A DNA stretch of 20,495 nt from Bacillota bacterium (GCA_023433505.1 JAEZCO010000096.1:1-20495); one strand, 5' to 3'; positions 7,410 to 13,776 are shown, counted from the stretch's first letter. The notes: generated from the letters alone by a model not told the origin. Numbers and translations: made by a program.

Positions 7410-8093
7410 TTACACTCCTCCGTTCCAAATGTAGCCGATGCCGTGAATCGTCTTAATGGTTTGAGAATTTTTCGGGTCGTCCTCCAGCTTTGCACGCAAA
7501 CGGCTGATATTCACCGGCAGTGTGTTTTCATCCACGAAATTTCCTGAGTTGTCCCATAGAGCGGAGAGGATTTGTTCTTTTGAAAGAACTTGTCCGGCAT
7601 TCGTCATAAGAAAAACAAGCAGCTTGAATTCCGTAACGCTGATGGAGATTTCTTCTTCACCGCGAAAAAATTTGCACGTGTCCGTATCCAGCCTGTATTG
7701 GCCGGAACTGATGATACGCCGGCTTTCCGTTTCTGTGCGGCGCAGCAAGGCTTCCACTCTTGCCCGGAGGACGGAGAGTGAAAAAGGCTTGGTAATATAA
7801 TCGTCCGCACCTGCCAGTAAGCCCGATACCTCGTCCGTTTCCAAATCGCAAACCGTAAGCATAATAATCGGGATGGTTGAATATGCCCTGATTTCTTTGC
7901 AAAAGTCCATTCCATTGCCGTCCGGCAGCCCTAAATCCAGTATGATAAGGTCGGCTTTGTGCTGTTCCATGAGCTGTTTTCCTTCTTTGATAGAGTTTGC
8001 TGAAACAGCCTGGTAGCCGTCTTTCTCAAAAGTAAATGCAATGCCGCGGTTTAAGTTTTCATCATCTTCCAATATCAAAATCGTTTTTTTCAT
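7410..8093 (-). CDS. OmpR/PhoB-family response regulator
   Basis: This is a 227-residue DNA-binding regulator. The receiver domain has acidic residues EDDE near 9-12, phospho-acceptor Asp53 in LDLGLPDG, the T in IIMLTVCD and the switch Lys in YITKPFS. The C-terminal winged helix (about 130-225) includes TEFKLLVFLMTNAG and the recognition-helix region ISRLRAKLEDD. ATG at 8093 is preceded by GGAGG and overlaps the stop of the small HTH gene by ATGA, so the two are coupled. A longer in-frame start at 8249 would overlap that gene and is not needed. It is the likely binder of the TTACA-N4-TGTAA box at 6497-6510 upstream of the ABC genes. Confidence 0.95.
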   Translation of the reverse strand: MKKTILILEDDENLNRGIAFTFEKDGYQAVSANSIKEGKQLMEQHKADLIILDLGLPDGNGMDFCKEIRAYSTIPIIMLTVCDLETDEVSGLLAGADDYITKPFSLSVLRARVEALLRRTETESRRIISSGQYRLDTDTCKFFRGEEEISISVTEFKLLVFLMTNAGQVLSKEQILSALWDNSGNFVDENTLPVNISRLRAKLEDDPKNSQTIKTIHGIGYIWNGGV

Positions 8094-8284
8094 TGTGTAC
8101 CTCCGTTGTTTTCTTTGCTGTGCTTCGAACGCGGGTCTTGAGGTTTTGGAGCTTCCTTTGGAATTGCCCAAACCCGGCTGAAACGAATGGCGCCCATGAC
8201 ACGCCCCTGTTCGCATAGCTGTTGTACCCGTCTGCTGGAAATGCCCCATTTATCGGACGCCTGCTGTGTTGATATATAATTCAT
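8090..8284 (-). CDS. Small helix-turn-helix (excisionase/MerR-like) DNA-binding protein
   Basis: This is a 64-residue protein with an N-terminal HTH reading YISTQQASDKWGISSRRVQQ, then LCEQGRVMGAIRFSRVWAIPK, which is the excisionase/MerR-type winged HTH pattern (helix, turn, recognition helix, wing). The tail is basic and polar. Its stop overlaps the response regulator start (ATGA). AAGGA lies about 11 nt before the start. In mobile elements such proteins can be recombination directionality factors or simple regulators; here it leads the two-component operon. Role as an excision factor is inference. Confidence 0.8.
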   Translation of the reverse strand: MNYISTQQASDKWGISSRRVQQLCEQGRVMGAIRFSRVWAIPKEAPKPQDPRSKHSKENNGGTQ

Positions 8285-8338
8285 ATCTATTGTTTCCTTT
8301 CTTTGTTAGGCAAAACGTCATATAATTCACCAATTATA

Positions 8339-8367
8339 ATTATATGCGCTTAAACGAATAGATACAA
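8339..8367 (-). promoter_or_regulatory. Promoter of the HTH/two-component operon
   Basis: On the minus strand a perfect TATAAT (plus 8339-8344) lies 17 bp from a weak -35 TTGTAT (plus 8362-8367). A second TATAAT follows directly (plus 8333-8338). The distance to the HTH start at 8284 is about 55 bp. The weak -35 leaves room for regulation. Confidence 0.45.
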
Positions 8368-8451
8368 GTCCAACGCAAAATGCAGGCAATGTGGCTGTGG
8401 CCACAGTCACGAAAAACTGAAAGAATGACTTGGAGGTAACTGAACCTAACA

Positions 8452-9681
8452 CTATACTCGCGTACCCTTATACAAAACTGGTATTGCTGCTGCTATAAGG
8501 AGCACACCCATAAAAGCGGGTGCAGCATGACCAAGTGATACATAGATTTGACCGCCAATGACAGGCCCAATTATTCTTGCTAAAGCCTGAATCGATTGGC
8601 TGCCTCCTTGAATCCTTCCTTGTTCACCGGGATTGACAGACTTGGAGACCATCCCATTGAATGAAGGTCCAAAAATCGAATCACCAAAACCAAATATGAA
8701 CATTCCAGCGATAAGAAGAGGATAGAATGAGAACAAAGCCGATGCTGCAATAAGACTGTAGCCGATGATCTCCGAAACCATTCCAAGGATTGCTATCTGT
8801 GCATCACTAAGTTTTTTCAAAAGCTTTGGCATGATAAAACCTTGTGAAATGATATCCTGGACGCCCATGATAGAAAACATAAGTCCGATGAGTGCAGGTG
8901 CCCAATTAAAAGTATCGATTGTAAATTGTGAAAAAACTGCCTGTAACGACCCGTTGGGTACCCAAAGTAAGAAGGCCGAGATAAGCAGCCTTTTTAAGTT
9001 TTTCATAGAAAGTACGTTTACAAGCTGTGTAAATGGATTCAGTCTTACAAAGGTGATCTTTTTCAGTCTGTTATTCTTGTTAAGGCTCTCAGACATAAAA
9101 AAGAATCCAAAAACGGCATTTAATAAAGTTATTATTGCTGCAACATACATGGGTACGGAATAACCAAACCTGGCAAGTAATCCACCTAGAGTAGGTCCAA
9201 TGGCGGAGCCTACACCTACAACCGCACTCATCCACCCAAAGTATTTGGTGCGCTCTTTGCTAGGAGTGATGTCTGCAAAATATGCGAAGAGGGTGCTTAT
9301 AACTCCGCCTGCTATACCTTCTATTATGCGCCCGGCAAATAGTACCCATAGAGCTCCTCCAATGCCAAAAACCAAGTACCCTGCTGCGGATCCCAAAAGG
9401 CATAGTAAGAGTAATGGACGACGGCCATATCTGTCGCTCAAAGCTCCAAGCCCGGGGGCCGCAAAAAACACGCAGACTGCATAAACAGAGGTCAGCAGCG
9501 TAACCACTATAGCTTGCTCTCCCGGATTGCTTATATAAGGCTGCACTAAGAAAGGTACGACTGGCGCTATGATGCTGAAGCCTATTCCGCAAAGAAACAC
9601 AGACATAAGACCAAATAGCAGAGCCTTTTTATCTACAGTTTGTTCTGCGCTCTGTTCATTGTGTGATCTAAATTTGAACAC
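8452..9681 (-). CDS. MFS drug/H+ antiporter (TetA-like DHA1)
   Basis: This is a 409-residue inner-membrane exporter with about 12 hydrophobic segments. Motif A is GALSDRYGRRPLLL after the second helix, and the fifth helix carries GVGSAIGPTLGGLLARFG, the DHA1 antiporter motif C. A central cytoplasmic loop is near 195-215. These features fit proton-driven drug efflux of the TetA/NorA kind; the substrate cannot be read from sequence. It begins with GTG at 9681 with AAAGGAG about 7 nt upstream. Its promoter carries two operator-like motifs that also occur at the promoter of the MarR gene just upstream, so MarR repression relieved by a drug or stress ligand is likely. Terminators separate the two genes. 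Confidence 0.92.
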   Translation of the reverse strand: MFKFRSHNEQSAEQTVDKKALLFGLMSVFLCGIGFSIIAPVVPFLVQPYISNPGEQAIVVTLLTSVYAVCVFFAAPGLGALSDRYGRRPLLLLCLLGSAAGYLVFGIGGALWVLFAGRIIEGIAGGVISTLFAYFADITPSKERTKYFGWMSAVVGVGSAIGPTLGGLLARFGYSVPMYVAAIITLLNAVFGFFFMSESLNKNNRLKKITFVRLNPFTQLVNVLSMKNLKRLLISAFLLWVPNGSLQAVFSQFTIDTFNWAPALIGLMFSIMGVQDIISQGFIMPKLLKKLSDAQIAILGMVSEIIGYSLIAASALFSFYPLLIAGMFIFGFGDSIFGPSFNGMVSKSVNPGEQGRIQGGSQSIQALARIIGPVIGGQIYVSLGHAAPAFMGVLLIAAAIPVLYKGTRV

Positions 9682-9711
9682 GTAAATTCTCCTTTCAAAA
9701 GTTGCGATTTT

Positions 9712-9761
9712 GTTTCCTTGGAAACATGCTTATCATATCACCACTTTGTTTCCCTGTCAAC
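9712..9761 (-). promoter_or_regulatory. MFS gene promoter with two MarR operator-like sites
   Basis: On the minus strand TTGACA (plus 9755-9760), 17 bp and TATGAT (plus 9732-9737) form a strong SigA promoter. A 14-bp motif GTTGACAGGGAAAC (9748-9761) covers the -35. A second, GTTTCCAAGGAAAC (9712-9725), a near-perfect dyad, covers the start-site region. The two match at 11 of 14 positions. The same motif type overlaps the -35 of the MarR gene. Confidence 0.7.
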
Positions 9762-9771
9762 AAAATGACTG

Positions 9772-9810
9772 CAACAAAAATGCAGCCTGTTCTCAATAGA
9801 GTTGGGCTGC
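9772..9810 (-). terminator. Intrinsic terminator after the MarR gene
   Basis: On the minus strand GCAGCC pairs with GGCTGC (plus 9805-9810 and 9782-9787), with an inner CTC/GAG pairing, followed by ATTTTTG. It lies 28 bp past the MarR stop, so it separates the MarR transcript from the MFS promoter. Confidence 0.7.
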
Positions 9811-9837
9811 CTGTAGTTTCATTTTTTTGATTCAAAT

Positions 9838-10311
9838 TTATTCCGATTTTACAACTGCACCTTGCTTCTTTATTTCTACGTCCAAATGCCGATTATATTT
9901 TTCTACGAAGCTGAGCATGATATCAAATTGTTCCTCGGTAACCTGTTCTAATACGGCTTTATCCCGATCTTGAAACTCTTTGTGCAGTTCCTCATGGATT
10001 TTGTAAATCTCTACCCCTTGCGCAGTAAGCCTGAAATAGATTTCTTTCTTGTTATCCGGCTTCTGGTAGCTTTCGATAATGCCTTTTTTTATAAGCTTCT
10101 GAGCTATTTTACTTATGGCACCCCTGGTCATATAAAAGGACTCGGCAAGTTTTGTCACGTTGGAATCCGGATTTCCTCCAATGTATTCAATGCAGTGTAC
10201 TTCAGAAGACTTATAACCCTTTAGACTGTCTTCCATCTTAAACTTATTCAGAAAAACTGTCTTGTTATATATGTCCCTGAAACCCAGTAAGACCTGTTCT
10301 TTTTTGTTCAT
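9838..10311 (-). CDS. MarR-family transcriptional regulator
   Basis: This is a 157-residue cytoplasmic DNA-binding protein that likely represses the MFS exporter and itself. The winged HTH spans about 45-110: SSEVHCIEYIGGNPDSNVTK leads into LAESFYMTRGAISKIAQKLIKKGII (recognition helix), and the wing KPDNKKEIYFRLTAQG is classic MarR text. Flanking helices would form the dimer interface. ATG at 10311 has GGGAGG about 8 nt upstream; the longer frame to 10473 crosses the promoter and is not used. It has a strong promoter with an operator-like motif over the -35 and a terminator downstream. No cysteine-rich sensor is visible, so the inducer is probably a ligand. Confidence 0.92.
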   Translation of the reverse strand: MNKKEQVLLGFRDIYNKTVFLNKFKMEDSLKGYKSSEVHCIEYIGGNPDSNVTKLAESFYMTRGAISKIAQKLIKKGIIESYQKPDNKKEIYFRLTAQGVEIYKIHEELHKEFQDRDKAVLEQVTEEQFDIMLSFVEKYNRHLDVEIKKQGAVVKSE

Positions 10312-10345
10312 GGCCTGTCCTCCCATCCGTTGGTGCATTAACACT

Positions 10346-10375
10346 ATTATATTAAATTTTTGTTTCTGTTGCAAC
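10346..10375 (-). promoter_or_regulatory. MarR gene promoter with operator-like site
   Basis: On the minus strand TTGCAA (plus 10369-10374), 17 bp and TATAAT (plus 10346-10351) form a good SigA promoter. GTTGCAACAGAAAC (10362-10375) resembles the two sites in front of the MFS gene (10 of 14 positions each) and has the same offset to the -35. This suggests autorepression. The overlapping perfect palindrome TGTTGCAACA (10367-10376) may contribute. Confidence 0.65.
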
Positions 10376-10436
10376 AATGCTAAAGTAATTGTTCTAAGCA
10401 AACTGATCCAATGTAATGATGGATACCTTCGGCTTA

Positions 10437-10496
10437 TTGACATGAAAGCAGAATAGTGGTATATTTCTAACATAATGTTGTAAATATACCACTATT
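10437..10496 (+). promoter_or_regulatory. Promoter plus perfect 15-bp inverted repeat (Xre operator candidate)
   Basis: TTGACA (10437-10442), 17 bp and TATATT (10460-10465) form a strong promoter for the DUF3796-Xre-M23 operon. AATAGTGGTATATTT (10452-10466) covers the -10 and is repeated in perfect inversion as AAATATACCACTATT (10482-10496), with a 15-nt gap. The second arm ends just before the ribosome site. Binding of a dimeric Xre repressor to both arms would block transcription. A hairpin in the 5' leader is an alternative use of the second arm only if transcription starts upstream. Confidence 0.7.
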
Positions 10497-10507
10497 GGAG
10501 AACTGTT

Positions 10508-10849
10508 ATGAAACTTAATAAATTGGGTTTTTTATCTATCCTTGCGCTTATAGGCATTTTTGGTATAGCTACTGAACATAGGTCATACCTTGGTTTTTTT
10601 TGTTTTACTTATTATATCCGCTATTTCTTCATGACACCGGATGAAATGTTTCAACAGAATATCAGAAAGGCAGCAAGTATCGGCTTCTTTTCAGGGGTAG
10701 GTGCCACTGGCCTTGCTCTCACGATACGTGTTCTTTTCCCAGAATTTATAGCAAGCAATATGGTGCTGGCATCCTGCTATGTCGTTTCCGTGTTCTGCTT
10801 TACTATTGCCCTTATGGTTCTTGAGATAAAAGAACAGCGGGGGTGCTAG
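10508..10849 (+). CDS. DUF3796-like small membrane protein
   Basis: This is a 113-residue protein with an N-terminal hydrophobic region (KLGFLSILALIGIFGIATEH, then LGFFCFTYYIRYFF) and two further hydrophobic segments (about 58-77 and 80-100). The start 'KLGFL..LALIGI' with 'YLGFFCF' is the DUF3796 pattern; function unknown. Such proteins are commonly encoded next to a small Xre regulator, as here: the Xre gene begins 4 nt after this stop. GGAGA about 7 nt before ATG serves as ribosome site. The family assignment is from memory. It may act as a partner of the membrane-anchored M23 peptidase two genes downstream, whose N-terminus has similar text (YLGLLGLLGLIFDN). Confidence 0.75.
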   Translation: MKLNKLGFLSILALIGIFGIATEHRSYLGFFCFTYYIRYFFMTPDEMFQQNIRKAASIGFFSGVGATGLALTIRVLFPEFIASNMVLASCYVVSVFCFTIALMVLEIKEQRGC

Positions 10850-10853
10850 ACAT

Positions 10854-11066
10854 ATGGCTTTGACTACGAAAATGCGTGAGTACAGGGCAAGGAAGAACTT
10901 AACACAGGACGAGCTTGCTGCGCTGGTCGGTGTACGGCGGGAAACTATCATCAATTTGGAGAAAGGCCGATATAACCCATCGTTGAAGCTTGCTATGGAT
11001 ATCGCCAAAGTGTTTTCCTGTACGGTGGAGGAACTGTTTTCGTTTAGTGAGGAGGAAAAAGTATGA
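10854..11066 (+). CDS. Small Xre-family HTH repressor
   Basis: This is a 70-residue protein that is essentially one HTH domain: KMREYRARKNLTQDELAALV, then GVRRETIINLEKGRYNPSLK, then LAMDIAKVFSCTVEELFSF. This is the compact YgzD-like Xre type that represses neighbouring membrane-protein genes. The stop overlaps the start of the M23 gene by ATGA (11063-11066), so translation is coupled. The likely target is the 15-bp inverted repeat over the operon promoter at 10452-10496. The likely inducer is unknown. Confidence 0.93.
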   Translation: MALTTKMREYRARKNLTQDELAALVGVRRETIINLEKGRYNPSLKLAMDIAKVFSCTVEELFSFSEEEKV

Positions 11067-11932
11067 AACGCTTTGTACGACTTTGCAACAAAATCCAGTA
11101 TTTAGGGCTTTTAGGTTTGTTGGGTCTGATTTTTGACAATAAGCTATTGAATATCTTGTGGCTATTCTGGCTCTTTGGTTTTGTCGGTATTTTTTACAAT
11201 CTTCCTATATTTCTACAATCGTTAAAGCAGCTATGGGGTATGCTAACCATTCCTTTCCGGTACGGTTCTCACATACCAGGTGCAGAAAATTATCAATGTA
11301 AAGTTAATTATTCCCTGCCTTTTCAAGGGGCATGGATAGCGGTCAACGGAGGCATTGACAAAGCCTCTTCCCATTCCTGGGGAATCCAGACACAACGGTA
11401 TGCCTATGATTTTGTAATACTTGATGAAGCTGGCCATAGCTTTTCTGACGAACATATAAAAACCACAGACTATTACTGTTACGGTAAAGAAATATTAGCC
11501 CCCGCAGACGGTAAAGTGGTTGAGCTTCAGGACAAATATCCCGATAGCCTGCTATTGGGGCATAGTCAGGTTGATTGTTCTTCCGGGGATATACGGGGCA
11601 ACTACATTCTCATTCGCCATGCCGAGAAGGAATACGGACTTTTAGCCCATTTGAAGCCCGAAAGTATCGGTGTGAAGGTAGGCGATACGGTAAAGCGCGG
11701 ACAGTGTATTGCTTCTTGTGGTAATTCGGGCAACACTTCTGAACCTCATCTTCATTTTCATTTACAGGACGGCGTAAGTTTTTATACTTCGGCAGGACTG
11801 CCTATTGAATTTGCCGGTATTACTGTCCAGCCTGCTCCCAATTACTCAACCTATGACCCTCGTCCCATTTCATCGAGCTCTACATTAGCGGGAAAATATA
11901 TCCTGCGGGGGCAGAGCGTTTCAAACATATAA
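11063..11932 (+). CDS. Membrane-anchored M23 metallopeptidase
   Basis: This is a 289-residue protein with two N-terminal hydrophobic segments (about 12-28 and 29-58; the first similar to the DUF3796 start) followed by an M23/LytM domain (about 95-265). The zinc-site pattern is visible: His in SSHSWGIQTQRYAYDF with the Asp at its end, and His residues in GNTSEPHLHFHLQDG. The core strands ILAPADGKVVEL and IRHAEKEYGLLAHL and the turn KVGDTVKRGQCIASCGNSG are typical. It should cut peptidoglycan cross-links or peptides outside the membrane, either remodelling the wall or destroying antimicrobial peptides. GAGGAGG precedes the ATG, which overlaps the Xre stop. The gene ends only 17 bp from the attR core, so it is the last gene of the element. 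Confidence 0.88.
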   Translation: MKRFVRLCNKIQYLGLLGLLGLIFDNKLLNILWLFWLFGFVGIFYNLPIFLQSLKQLWGMLTIPFRYGSHIPGAENYQCKVNYSLPFQGAWIAVNGGIDKASSHSWGIQTQRYAYDFVILDEAGHSFSDEHIKTTDYYCYGKEILAPADGKVVELQDKYPDSLLLGHSQVDCSSGDIRGNYILIRHAEKEYGLLAHLKPESIGVKVGDTVKRGQCIASCGNSGNTSEPHLHFHLQDGVSFYTSAGLPIEFAGITVQPAPNYSTYDPRPISSSSTLAGKYILRGQSVSNI

Positions 11933-11968
11933 GTTTGCAGTTTCCTAATATAAACGGCCCCACAGGGG
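11931..11968. other. attR: attR junction (P-core-B')
   Basis: The left side is the element arm AAGTTTGCAGTTTCCTAA, followed by core TATA (11949-11952), then collagen-coding AACGGCCCCACAGGGG. The element side is the inverted counterpart of the attL arm. The predicted empty site (attB) centres on TTTATAAA flanked by GGGGGCA and CGGCCCC, itself nearly palindromic. The only direct identity between attL and attR at the junction is the 4-bp core. Confidence 0.75.
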
Positions 11969-12387
11969 CAACGGGCCCTGCCAGCGCGGTTCCAACTTTA
12001 TTCTTTAACCAGGTGGCTGCCACTATCTCTATTTATCCGCCTGTAAATACGGAAGTCACAACAAATACATTAAATGTTCCGGTTACAACCGGGCAAAATG
12101 TCAAAATTGATTTTTCTATTTCGCCTGAATTTGTTACCTCAGCGAATTGGAGCATAACGTATATATTCCGCTTATACAGAAATGGAGTTTTAATCAACGC
12201 CAGGACCACAAACCGTTCCCAAAATACCTCCGGAACCTTCAGAATACCCTTTTCGACTACCTATGTGGATACGGCAGTGGCAACTACAACCAATGTTTAC
12301 GAAGAGCGTGTTATTGTTACCGTTGATACCAATCTAACATCAGCGACAGTACTAAACCGTGTAATTAATGCCATTGCCTTTCCTTAA
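11950..12387 (+). CDS. Collagen-like protein, C-terminal part (separated from its N-terminal half by the element)
   Basis: The frame reads I-NGPTGATGP-ASAVPTLFFNQ and continues to TAA at 12385-12387. It has three Gly-X-X triplets and then a beta-rich domain of about 135 residues with many Thr/Val/Asn and no Cys, of the kind that caps collagen-like exosporium proteins and drives trimerisation. There is no ribosome site; the only upstream in-frame start is a TTG (11935) lying in the element arm, so this half is probably silent now. Joined at the core to codon ATA 751-753, the frame continues without a shift, giving a product of at least 395 residues. A strong terminator follows. Domain family not identified. 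Confidence 0.8.
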   Translation: MNGPTGATGPASAVPTLFFNQVAATISIYPPVNTEVTTNTLNVPVTTGQNVKIDFSISPEFVTSANWSITYIFRLYRNGVLINARTTNRSQNTSGTFRIPFSTTYVDTAVATTTNVYEERVIVTVDTNLTSATVLNRVINAIAFP

Positions 12388-12416
12388 CTTGACGGACTAA
12401 TCGGAATAAATGCAAG

Positions 12417-12470
12417 GGAAAAGAACTACTGCAGTTCGAATAGGAGCTGCAGTAGTTCTTTTCCTTCTTT
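12417..12470 (+). terminator. Strong terminator with 18-bp perfect stem
   Basis: GGAAAAGAACTACTGCAG (12417-12434) pairs perfectly with CTGCAGTAGTTCTTTTCC (12447-12464) across a 12-nt loop, followed by TTCTTT. It ends the collagen-like gene. The A/T-rich stem base means it may also act on the minus strand for the gene at 12575. Confidence 0.8.
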
Positions 12471-12574
12471 AGCCTCACATTTTTATGCAAGCTATTTCCT
12501 TAACAATAAACATACCTCCGGAGAACTGCAGGCCAAACCCGCGCGCCCCACTTTCACATGACATTGTTCAAAGC

Positions 12575-13702
12575 TCAGCCGAAGATGCTGTGCATTCTGT
12601 CGCAGTAATACTGTACGTTTTCCCACTTTGCATCCGGCGGTATCCTGTGATCCGGACAGGGTATAAATCCACCCAGCTCAATCAGGCCCTTCAGTCTATC
12701 GATTTCTGCATCGATTGCAGCATAGTCGTATGCAAATACCTTTTTGTCCATGCCGCCTACACCGCGGATTTTTTTCCCGTATTTCTCCCTCCATGGCTTT
12801 ATACTTGCATTCCATGTGCCCACTTCAATCGGAAACATGGTATTTACTCCATTATTAATCCATGCGGGAATCAATGAATCGATTACTCCGTCGCAGTCGA
12901 GGGAAACGATATTAATGCCGTAGCTGTTGACCAGCTCTGTTATTTTGCTGTAGTGGGGACCCACTCTTTCTTCAAATACGGCCGGTGAAACCAGCGGTCC
13001 GTTTTTAAAGCAGATATCCTCCCAGAAATGTGCAAAATCAAATTTCACACCCGCCTCCAGTACGCTTTTGGTGGTCTTGTAGCACAAATCACCGACAGTG
13101 TCTATAATTTCATAATATAAGTCTTCATCATCGGCATAGAGATAACTGATACCTTCTATTCCCATCCAGTTGCGTATTTGCCCGAAAAGACTTTTACAAA
13201 AGATACCCAGAGGCTCCTGTCTGGTTTCCGATTGGACGGCGGCATCACTCATGGCTGCGCTGTCAAACCGGTCCCCGGTATATTGCAGTTTGGGCAGATA
13301 AAACTCCTCCCAGGATTTCCGGTCCACCAGGATATGTCCCACTTCCGAAGGAATTGACCGTGTGCCTTTTTTTTGCATGACAATGGCTCCGTCTTCATTT
13401 AAAACCTTATAGGACCCGTCGGGAAATTCCTCAAGGATCTTGGGCTCAAATGCCGGAAACAGCGATGAAAAGCCTGATTTGTCCATAAAAGTAGTAAAAT
13501 AGTTGAAATCGAACCCCAGCTTTTTTGCCAATGCAGCATCTTTGGTATTGCCATCCCCCAGGCCGTCGATTTCCTCCCGCGTCACATGGCCCTCCGTGCA
13601 CCATTTGTCAAGAGTTTCCTCCCAGTAACCAAAATGAGCTACCGGCATACGGTCATAAGCCTCATAATTCAATATTGCCTTCAGTCTTTCGCGATTGTTC
13701 AT
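12575..13702 (-). CDS. Uroporphyrinogen-decarboxylase-family protein (non-haem, catabolic-type)
   Basis: This is a 375-residue TIM-barrel protein of the UroD/MtaA/CmuA superfamily. The start NNRERLKAILNYEAYDRMPV and the end GGFIPCPDHRIPPDAKWENV are characteristic of the large clade found in sugar and C1 gene clusters, not of haem synthesis. Internal motifs include AHFWEDICFKNGPLVSP and the conserved Asp pair in SLDCDGV. The classical MtaA zinc motif (HxC) is not evident. The precise reaction is unknown. ATG at 13702 has AGGAGG 6 nt upstream; the longer frame to 13792 has no ribosome site. It is divergent from the AraC regulator, sharing a 128-bp promoter region, so that regulator is the probable controller. 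Confidence 0.88.
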   Translation of the reverse strand: MNNRERLKAILNYEAYDRMPVAHFGYWEETLDKWCTEGHVTREEIDGLGDGNTKDAALAKKLGFDFNYFTTFMDKSGFSSLFPAFEPKILEEFPDGSYKVLNEDGAIVMQKKGTRSIPSEVGHILVDRKSWEEFYLPKLQYTGDRFDSAAMSDAAVQSETRQEPLGIFCKSLFGQIRNWMGIEGISYLYADDEDLYYEIIDTVGDLCYKTTKSVLEAGVKFDFAHFWEDICFKNGPLVSPAVFEERVGPHYSKITELVNSYGINIVSLDCDGVIDSLIPAWINNGVNTMFPIEVGTWNASIKPWREKYGKKIRGVGGMDKKVFAYDYAAIDAEIDRLKGLIELGGFIPCPDHRIPPDAKWENVQYYCDRMHSIFG

Positions 13703-13747
13703 TTGAAGCCTCCTAAATATTGAAATCCTGCATCGTTTTATATTATA

Positions 13748-13776
13748 ATTATAATAAGGCTGTATAAGGTAGTCAC
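13748..13776 (-). promoter_or_regulatory. Promoter of the UroD-family gene
   Basis: On the minus strand GTGACT (plus 13771-13776), 17 bp and TATAAT (plus 13748-13753) match a SigA promoter, about 45 bp upstream of the start. The tract 13741-13757 is very AT-rich and also holds a second TATAAT. The divergent AraC gene starts at 13831, so AraC binding in the remaining space is plausible; no clear direct repeat was identified. Confidence 0.5.

Larger units (their letters stand above)
750..11952. mobile_element. Serine-recombinase element inserted in the collagen-like gene (11,199 bp core to core)
   Basis: The two junctions share the direct core TATA (750-753 and 11949-11952). The sequences just inside the junctions are inverted copies of each other (TTTATATTAGGAAA at 748-761, TTTCCTAATATAAA at 11941-11954, each including junction bases). 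Joining them at the core gives the perfect palindrome TTTCCTAATATATTAGGAAA, as expected for the attP of a large serine recombinase. Joining the outer flanks restores an in-frame collagen-like gene. A large serine recombinase gene lies immediately inside the left junction. Cargo: DUF6870-like protein, ABC transporter, two-component system, small HTH protein, MFS exporter, MarR, DUF3796-like, Xre and M23 peptidase. No relaxase, coupling ATPase or type IV secretion gene is present, so transfer would need help in trans, or the element may serve only as a local switch. Confidence 0.85.

Noticed and set aside
7408..7428. TTG start of the histidine kinase overlapping the regulator
   Set aside because: ATG at 7407 has a well-spaced GGAGGAG and avoids the overlap.
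10312..10473. N-terminal extension of the MarR regulator
   Set aside because: It covers the predicted promoter and operator, and the ATG at 10311 has a strong ribosome site.
11935..11949. TTG start for the C-terminal collagen fragment
   Set aside because: It lies in the element's attachment arm and has no ribosome site; the frame is explained by the split gene.
750..11952. Inversion switch, because the 14-bp sequences at the two ends are inverted
   Set aside because: The inverted copies are the two arms of one palindromic attP; outer flanks differ from them and join to a single collagen-like gene, which fits insertion/excision better. Inversion through the palindromic core remains possible but secondary.
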